Assembly: GCA_023846275.1 (NCBI GenBank)
Contig: JAIUJO010000085.1
Span: 898,365 to 962,364, forward strand
DNA length: 64,000 nt
Source of the DNA: Vanilla planifolia
Taxonomy: Eukaryota > Streptophyta > Magnoliopsida > Asparagales > Orchidaceae
Reading direction: 5' to 3'
Shown here in pieces: positions 55,510 to 64,000 of this stretch (its first letter is position 1; each line of letters starts with the position of its first letter). The notes below the pieces were generated by a model. That model did not search any database. It had not been told where the DNA came from and was given only the letters and a program-made list of their open reading frames with translations. Both the position numbers and the translations under genes were made by a program.

Positions 55510-58500
55510 ATAGAGCTCTTCAACATGAGTCAAATTATGATTGTTAGTCTCGATTGGTCCTTATTTAGAGTTGATTCAAATTACAAAAAGTAAATAAATA
55601 TAAGTAGTAATACATTAATAATATAATGTTATCTGATTATATATTTAAGCATAAATGAGATAAATTAAAGAAACTTAAAAAAATCAAATAACAATAATGT
55701 AAAGGTAATAAGAGGTTTGAATAATTGTTTTATTGCAACATAACTAATTCAAAGTAAACAATTTGAAGAAATAAATTGATTTGCATGAAAAATGTATTTT
55801 TTAAAATACCAGTGAGATATAAAGTAACATCCTTAACCATCTAATCAAATAAGATTTGAATCATATTGTAAAATATACCAAATATATAGAAAATAATATA
55901 TTTTTTGATATAAAATGAATATTTCATTTTATATATCATATCTAAGAGATTACAACAATGTTTGTTTCGTCTAAGGCTCATACTATTTGTAGTCACTTCA
56001 TGTATGTAAAGTAAATCATCTTAAATATTAATAAATTTCTATCTTAATATTAATTGAACATATAATAAGCTAAAGAAAGATAAATTGAGCGAATGTAAAG
56101 GACAAAAGTGGGGATAAATAAAGTTTCTTTGTAATGTAATCAAATTAAACAAAACAATTTCAATAAATACCATAAATTGAACATGTAAGATACATTTAGA
56201 AGACTAAGGGGATCAAGTGTGACAATATCGATGAAACTGGGCACAAATTGAAATGTATCATAATTCATATCATAGCCATAAAGCCTTTCAAGCTCATTTA
56301 ATGATGTTTGTCATCACAATAATACTTCATTGGAAATTACTATAGATAACAAAAGTATGTTAGCATATAGAAAGAGAAAATTAACAATTTAATATCTAGT
56401 AAACATATATTATAATTATAACAAGATGAATTAAAGTAATATTATATAATTAGTTCAAAGTGATGTATATGTCAAATGAGACAAAATTTAGATTTATATA
56501 CTTTTATAACCAAAGGGAAAGATTCGATGAAACTATATAAACCTTATGAGGAAGTTACATTCCAAGATATTAAGGAGGTCAAATGTAGCATCCTCAATTG
56601 TAAAATAAAGACTAAATTGAAAAGACCGATAAAGTATGCAAAAATACTAAAACTAAAATATTTTAAAATATTAAAAAGAATTTTAATTTGATAGAGTTCA
56701 TGGAGACGATTCCAACTATGACTATTTTGTCTTGATCAAAGAAACTCTTGAAGTTTTATAAATTACCAAAGTTAATCAGCATCAATGTCAATAATTTTTT
56801 ATTTTAATATTATGTAAACTTATATTAATGCTGAAAAGAGATTAAGAGATGCAATATAGCAAAACGAAATCAAAATCTTATGGAGGCCACACAATAAATG
56901 ATGTAATGGTACATTAGAATAAATTCAAACCAAACTAAAAAACATGAAGAAATTGAAAAATTTATGAGCTAAGGTTGCATTCTAGGATATAAAGAAGGTT
57001 GAGTGTAAAGCATGCCAAATCTTAGAAAATAAAATATCTTAAAAAATTTAATATTGAATTGGATAGAGCGAACATGATGAGCATAATAAAGTTTATTTCG
57101 ATTCCATTGAACCTAATTTTAAATTATTCAAAATTACCATAATAAATAAGCACAAGCAAAAGTATGTTTTTTAATATTATGTAAATATATAATACATCTG
57201 AATTGTGATCGATTGAACAACTATAATATAAGAAAAGCTAAGGAATATAAAGGTCACATAGAATTATAATTTAACTATAATATAGCCAAAAGAAAGCAAA
57301 AATTAGAAAAAATAAGAAAAAATTGTATGTGAAATTTGCTTCCAACGATACTAAAGAAATGAAATATAACTACATCAATCATCAAACCAAATAAAAATTA
57401 AAATGTTTTAAAACATTCCAAATCACTAAAAAATTAAAAAATTTAAATATATATTTAATTGAATATCTAATTGAATACTCCTCATCAAGATGAATCTATC
57501 GACATTGAGTTTGTCTTAATTCTACCTCAATTAAAATTACTACGAATTACATAAGTATATAAGAACAAAGAATACTAAATCATTATGATATCATTAGGCA
57601 TATTAATTTTAAAGCTTAAATGACATAAATTAAGAAAATATAATATAACAAATAAAAGTAATATATAGGTCACACAAAAAAAGATTTGAGTTTAATTACA
57701 ACTAACAAAATTAAAGTGTACAATTTGAAGATATCGGATAAATTCTATGAGAAGCATTCCTTTCAAATATTATAGAGATTAAATGTTATATTCTTGTTCA
57801 TGAAATTAGGTATAAATAAAAAAAATTTTATAAGTTGTACCAAAGTGGTAGAAAATAAAATTCCTAGGAATATGGAAATGATTTTTTAATACCATGGAGC
57901 TCATTGAGACATGTTCAATGATTTTCTTTTGTCTAGATTGGACATCATTTAGAATTACTATAAATTTTTAAAGTAAATAAAAATAATTAAGAATAAATTT
58001 TTTATTTGATACTAAGTAAATATATAAAACACATAGAATTTAAATAAATTAGGGCAATGTAATCTATCAAAAATGAAGCAATGTAAAGGTCAAACTAGAG
58101 GAGAGTTTTAGTTACATATTACTATAAGAAATTCAAAGTGATCTTAATTAGAAAGAAGATAAATTTCATTAAAAATTATAATATATGGTACTAGGTTTTC
58201 CAAGCAGTTCATCATTGATCATTAAATTTGATAAAAATTAAAATATCTCATAAGGTGCAAAAAACAATAAAAAAATAATTCCTAAAACAATATAAAATTA
58301 AAAAATTAAAAAAATATTCATTAGGATAACTCCAACAATATTTTTTTCATCTCCATTAGACCACATTTAGAGATACAAAAAATTAATAATGCAAATAAGC
58401 ATATAATAATAGTAAGTTTTGGTTTTAATCCTCAAATTGATATTTAATGATACCAAAATCAGATAAATGGATGTAATATTATAATTACTAATTTATAGCA

Positions 58501-60177
58501 ATTCAAAGGTCATGTGAGAAGAGATTTAGAGTTTAAATCCCCTTAGGAGATTAAGGTTAACCTCCGTGATCATTAAATATGAAAGAAATTAAAATGGCTC
58601 ATAAAGCATGATAAAGCACTAAAAAATAAAATATATAAAAATATGAAAATAAATATTTAGTTTGATAAAACTAAACCATACAAGTATTATGACAATTACG
58701 TTTTCTTTATCAGGCTTTGTTGGGAATTTCTATGTTTCACTAAAAAACTATAATCATAAATAATGATATTTGATTTAATATTAAGTAAATATATTAAAAA
58801 GCTAAAATTAGAAAAATTTAAATAATACAACATAACAAAATTACGACGATGCAATGGTAACATAATAAGACAACTAGAGTTTCATAGTAGTAAAACATAA
58901 TCAAAATAAAAAAATTGAAAAAATGAGATAAATTGTACGTGAAAGTCACATTGAAGATACTAAGGAGATCAAGCATAGTACATTCAATCATCAAATCAAA
59001 ATTAATTGAAGTTTCTTAAGAAGTGTAAAAAACCCTAAAAAATAAAATTTTTAAAAATAGAAAATCAATTTTGATATGGAGCTTGTTGAGGCCAGTTGCT
59101 TGTTTTGTCTCATTAGGACCTCATTTGGAATTTCTACAAATTATAAAGTGATTATAAAAAATAAATAATTATTATCTAAACATTTAAAAAATATAAATTA
59201 AAGCAGAAATGTAACAAATTTAAGCAAGATAGTATAACAAAATAAAAATAATGTAATTATCAGATAAAAGGAGATTTAGAGTAACATTTTAATATAACCT
59301 TATCACAATGAAAAATTTCAAGTAACATAAATCATATGAGAAAGTTGCACTACATGATACTAGGGAGATTGAGTCTAACGGCCTCAATCTTTAAATATGA
59401 CATGAATCAAAATGTCTAATATAGTGTTCCAAAAACCTAGAAAATTGATTTTTTTAAAATATAAAAAAAACTTTATAGTCCTCATTAGGATGATTACAAA
59501 TAAATTTATTTAACCTTGATTTAATTTTATTTGGGATTATTATGAATTTCTAAAAAAAAATTAGACTAAATAATAATAAATGATTATTTTAATATTAGGT
59601 AAATATAACTTAAAGTTAAAATGACACAAATTGAAACAATGTAATCCAATAACAATGAAATTTAAATGTTATACAAGTGTAGAATTAATGTTAAGAAGAA
59701 ATATAACCAAATCAAATGAGAAAAACAATAGTGAAAGTCATTTTCGAAAATGCCATATAAATTGAGTACGACATTCTTGATTATTAAATTAGGTACAAAT
59801 CTAAATGTTTTTGAAAACATACAAAAATACACTTAAATACATTGTTTTAAAAAATAAAACTTTTCATTTATTGGATAGAGGTCATGGAGATGAGTCCAAC
59901 AATATTTGTTTCATCCCAATCGAACCTCATTTGTAACTATGGAAATTACCAAAAGTATGCATAATTAACAATAAATTTTTTTAAACTTAAATAAATATAC
60001 ATTAATGCCAAAATAAGATAAGTTGAAACAACGAAATGTAATTGAATCAAAGTGATGTAAAGACTACACAATGAGAGATTTAATGTAACATAGTAATATA
60101 ACAAAATTAAAGTGAGGCATACGAAGAAATTAAATAAATTATATGAAAAATTACTTTCTATAGCAGTCCAGTGATGT

Positions 60178-60204
60178 TTGTTTTGCCAAGATGAGATGCC
60201 ACTT
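60178..60204 (+). repeat. 27-bp segment with an inverted copy at 61995-62021
   Basis: This is part of a normal unit. It starts tttttgcc-like and contains ccaagatgagatgccactt. Its exact reverse complement occurs 1.8 kb to the right. Here it continues the unit's direct order on both sides, so it is likely the source copy. The unit holding it is also shortened by about 125 bp just upstream (landmarks 59873 to 60160). Confidence 0.85.
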
Positions 60205-60283
60205 AGAACTACCAAGAATTATTGAATTAAATTAGAAAAAATAATAATAAATAATTTTTTTAATATTGTATACATATTATATT

Positions 60284-60319
60284 TGTGTGTGTGGGTGTGG
60301 GTATGTGTGTGTGTATGTA
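60284..60319. repeat. GT microsatellite inside the tandem array
   Basis: A tgtg-rich run with ggg and tat interruptions replaces the usual AT-rich spacer of one unit. It is TG-rich on the plus strand, opposite to the 24-kb array. Confidence 0.9.
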
Positions 60320-61414
60320 TAAAAATGAAATAAATTTAAGGAATATTAATAACAAAATCAAATCATTGTAAAGGTCATAGGAAATAAGTTTGTGTTATGT
60401 AGTAACCTAACTAAATCAATGCAAAAAATTTAAAGAAATGATATTAATTTAGTGGGATAGTCGAATACAAAAATATTAAGGAGATTAGGTGTAGCCTCCT
60501 CGATCACTAAATCATGTGCAAATAAAAATGACTTGTAAATCATGCCAAAACCCTTGAATATGAAATATCTAAAAGTATAAAAATGGATATTTAATTATAT
60601 AGAGCTTATTTAGATGAGTCCAATGACATCTTTGTCATCTTAATCAAACAAGATTTAGAATTACTATGAATTAATAATGAAAATAGGCATAAATAATAGA
60701 AACTTTTTATTTTTAATTTTATGTAAATAAATGATAACGTTGAAATGAGCTAAATTTAAGCAATGTAACATAACAAAATCAAAGCAATGTATAAGTGAAA
60801 TGATATAAGGTTTAGAGTTAGATAGTAGTATAACCAAACTAAAGCAATAAATTTTAATATTGAAATAAATTATACATGAAAATTGCATTCGAAGACACTA
60901 ATGAGATCACATGCATTATATCTAATCATCAAATCTAGTAAGACTCAAAATGACACAAATGCATGCAAATACACTAGAAAATAAAATATTTAGAAATTTA
61001 AAAATTAATATGAAACTAGATAAAGCTCAAAAGGATGATTCAAAAGATGCTTTTTTTAACTCGATAAGTGGTTATTTAGAATTACTATAAATATTAAAAA
61101 AATAAATAAATTATGAATTAAATATTCTGTAAATATATGATGATGCTAAAAGAAAATAAATCAAAGGAATCTAATAAAACCATATCAAAAAAGATAACAT
61201 GCATGAATACTAAAATTTTTATGTTATTACAAGATAACCTAAGCTAAAAATTTTAAAAAATGGGATTAAATTTATTATGAAGTTGCATCCTTAGATCCTA
61301 AGATATTCAATTGTAACATATTCGATCATAAAATCAAGTATGAATCAAAATATCACGAAAAGCATAAAAAATTATAAATGAAATTTCTAAAAATATACAA
61401 AGTATTATTGAATT

Positions 61415-61500
61415 GGGTTGACCACATCAAAAAAATTTCTATGACATTTATTTCATCTTTAATATATCCCATTTGTTTGGAGCTCATTAAAATATGTACA
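61415..61500. repeat. Duplicated first box within one unit
   Basis: The first box occurs at about 61415 and again as ggagctcattaaaatatgta near 61479, about 65 bp later, each followed by an atgatgt/atgacat-like segment. This is a local duplication inside one unit. Confidence 0.55.
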
Positions 61501-61994
61501 ATGATGTGTATTTTTTTGCAGCAAAAATGTTTCGAATTACCATGAGTTTTCTAAATAAATAACCATAAATAATAATTTATTATTATTTTAATATAAGAAA
61601 TCAAATATTAGAGGAAAATGAGGTGAAACTAAAGCATTAAAATATAAAAAAATGATATCGACATAAACCCACACTTGAGGAGAATGAGACTTTGTCAATA
61701 ATATAACAAAATTAATGCAAAACATTTGTAGAAATATGGCGAACAACATGGCATTGTAAGATACTAAGGAGTTTAAGTGTGACATCGTTAACTATATAAT
61801 AATATACGAATCAAAATGTCTCTTAAAACATGCTAAAAACATGGAAAATAAAGTAATTAAAAGATAAACTTGAATATTTAATTTTATAACACTCATCTAG
61901 ATGAGTCCAACAATGTTTTTTTTCTCAATCAGAACTCATTTTGTTTAATTATTGATTAACAAATTTAATGAACAAAAAATAAATAAATTATTTC

Positions 61995-62021
61995 AAGTGG
62001 CATCTCATCTTGGCAAAACAA
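61995..62021 (-). repeat. 27-bp inverted filler at a deletion junction
   Basis: The sequence aagtggcatctcatcttggc and the next seven bases are the exact reverse complement of 60178-60204. To the left the unit runs normally to aataaataaatta. To the right it resumes with gtgtgaatc..aaatgtct, a part normally about 200 bp further on. The filler thus bridges a deletion. Confidence 0.85.
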
Positions 62022-64000
62022 GTGTGAATCCAAATGTCTTATTAAGTAAGTCAAATCTTAATAAAATAAAAAAATAGAAATAGTAAAAACATTACCTAAT
62101 TTGGTAATGCTAGTCAAGATGATTCCAACAAAAGTTTTTATCATCTCACTCTAACCCTGCATATAGTTAATACAAAAAAATAAAAAAAATTTAACAAAGT
62201 TGAAACGAAATAAATTTCTGCAATATAATATAAAGAAATTGTAGTGATTTTAAGTTTACCTGAGAGGAGAGATATTTTTTCATGGTAATACATAAAACGT
62301 AGAATGAAAGTATTTTAGAAATGACACTAACTATATGGTAAATTTTTAATCAAAGACAATAATGGTAATAAGTGTGACATTATCAATTGTTAAGTTGAGC
62401 AAGGATTAAGATGTCAAATAAAGCATGCAAAACTTCTAAAACAAATTTTAAAATTTTAAAATTAATACTTAATGGGATAGAACATATAGTGAACTATCTA
62501 AAAAGATTTGTTTTGCCTTTATCAGACATAGTTCTTAATAACTGCAATTTAGAAAATTCAATAAGCAAAACGAGAATTAAATTATAAATTTAATATGAAT
62601 AAAACATATATTAAAGCTAAAATGAGAAAAATTTAAAAACTATAATGGTACCAAATTATACTAATTTAAAGGTTATTTTAAAGAAAATTTTAAGTTGCAT
62701 AAGAGTATATTAAAATAAAAAAGTAGAAGAAATGAGATAACTTGTTGTGAAAAATTGCATTCCAAGATACTAAAGCGTTCAAGCATTGACTCTTTGATTA
62801 TTAAATAAGGAACAAGTCGATTTGTCTAACAAAGAATGTCAAAAGCCTAAAGAATAAGATATTTAAAATAAAAAAAATTAATATTTAGTTGGTTGAGCAC
62901 ATTTGGATGACTTTAATGACCTTTTTCATCAATCAGAACGCGTTTTGAATTTCTTGCTAATGCTAAAATTTTAAAAGGCTAGTTAATAAAAAAAATTAGT
63001 TTTTAATATTATGAAAAGATATATTAAATTTGAAATTAGATGAATCAAGGTAACATAATATTATGAAATCAAAATGATGTATTGGCCTTAAAGGACAAGG
63101 ATTAGAGTTTCATAATTATATAAAAAAATCAGAGAAAAACATTTGAATAAATAAGGTAAATTGTATAAGAAAGTTACATTCAAAGATACTGAGGTGATCG
63201 AGCATAACATCTTCAATCAATAAATCAGTTTGGAATAAATATCTCATATATAGTGCAAATACCATATAAAAAAATTTAATAATATAAAAATGAAAATTTA
63301 ATCATATAGAGCCCGATAATAAAAATCCATGACATTCATTTTATATTGACGAGATCTTTTTTAGAATTACTCCAAATTACTAAAGCTAATAATCATAAAT
63401 AATAATATAATTTTAATTAGATATTAAATTAATATGATTAAAGGTTAAATTAGTTAAATAGAAGAAATTTAATATAACAAAAATGTAGACATATTTGGAT
63501 CATGCAACAAATGTTTTAGAATTATAATGAAATACAAACTTCAAAACAAAAAAATTGAAGAAATGAGACAAATTATGTTTGAAAGTTACATACCAAAATA
63601 GTAATGGGATTTAGTGTAATAGCGTCAATCATTAAATCATGTATGAATTGAAATACCATGTAAAGCAAGCCAACATCTAAAAGAAAAACTGTTTAAAAAT
63701 ATAAAAATTTTATTTAAGTAGATAAAGCTCTTTAACGAAACATAAATGACATTTTTTTCATCTCATTTTAGACTTCATTATAATAATTTTAAGCCAACAT
63801 AGTAAAAAGCATATATAAAAATAACTTAATATTTTAATATTAAAAAATTAATTTCACTAAAATGAGAAAAATTAAAATAATTTCTTGTAATCAAATCAAA
63901 GTGATGTAAAAATCATTAGAGAGGAGGTTTGGAGTTACATTATAATATAATCAAATTGAACAAAAAACCTAATGAAATAAGATGAATTAGTTGATAATGT

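Larger units (their letters stand above)
50360..64000. repeat. Diverged tandem array, about 34 units of roughly 360-430 bp
   Basis: A recurring unit can be followed by four boxes: gatagagctcatcaagatga, then a caatgtttgtttcatctcaa-type box, then gtaaaggtcacatgag, then gtgtaacatcctcgatcat, separated by AT-rich spacers. The first box falls near 50533, 50964, 51389, 51806, 52201, 52609, 53027, 53448, 53811, 54191, 54606, 54934, 55509, 55930, 56290, 56690, 57062, 57472, 57892, 58310, 58663, 59074, 59474, 59873, 60160, 60598, 61018, 61415, 61886, 62105, 62475, 62890, 63305 and 63721. All units share one orientation. Units differ greatly in substitutions and indels. The array runs off the right end. 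It codes for nothing: all its open frames are short. It resembles an old satellite. Confidence 0.9.

Noticed and set aside
50360-64000. Small open frames within the tandem array as genes
   Set aside because: Frames of 60-97 codons occur at different places in different units and are not conserved between units.
1-64000. tRNA, rRNA or small RNA genes
   Set aside because: I looked for tRNA-like cloverleaf arms and rRNA-like conserved blocks and saw none. The tRNA-related sequences present are retroelement primer sites.

Overview
This window reads as a gene-poor, AT-rich block of nuclear heterochromatin from a large plant genome, probably a seed plant. The evidence is the mix of decayed elements: Copia retrotransposons with an initiator-Met-tRNA-type primer site (degenerate TGGTATCAGAGC) and UBN2-type gag, a plant-type LINE reverse transcriptase, and two very large tandem or low-complexity arrays. 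I found no intact host gene, no tRNA or rRNA gene, and no bacterial-style operon. The species cannot be named from the sequence.

Layout. (1) 1-3936: left remnant of a plus-strand Copia element, with LTR, primer-binding site and a gag with an internal gap. (2) 3937-4392: a 266-bp direct duplication whose second copy stops at the edge of the next block. (3) 4395-28430: about 24 kb of almost uninterrupted A/C-rich, CA-plus-ATGC low-complexity DNA in one fixed strand orientation. Much of it alternates purine and pyrimidine. All the long open frames in it are low-complexity artefacts. (4) 28431-34840: AT-rich unassigned DNA with a second Copia LTR fragment near 30.9-31.3 kb and one unrecognised 149-codon minus-strand frame. 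(5) 34842-36130: decayed plus-strand LINE reverse transcriptase. (6) 36131-44600: AT-rich and largely unassigned, with a GC-richer island at 39.8-40.1 kb and small palindromes. (7) 44640-50350: a minus-strand Copia element (5' LTR, primer site, gag, zinc knuckle, pre-integrase and integrase) split by a plus-strand LTR at about 47.4-49.0 kb. (8) 50360-64000, continuing beyond the window: a strongly diverged tandem array of about 34 units, most 360-430 bp long.

Nothing here works as a pathway. The interest lies in genome architecture: a 24-kb Z-DNA-prone CA/ATGC tract dense in CATGCA (RY) motifs, four degraded LTRs of one recognisable family in both orientations, and a satellite-like array carrying a 27-bp inverted filler copied from 1.8 kb away. 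The strongest candidate for something undescribed is the CA/ATGC block. Its size, fixed strandedness and transition-type variation are not explained by any gene.
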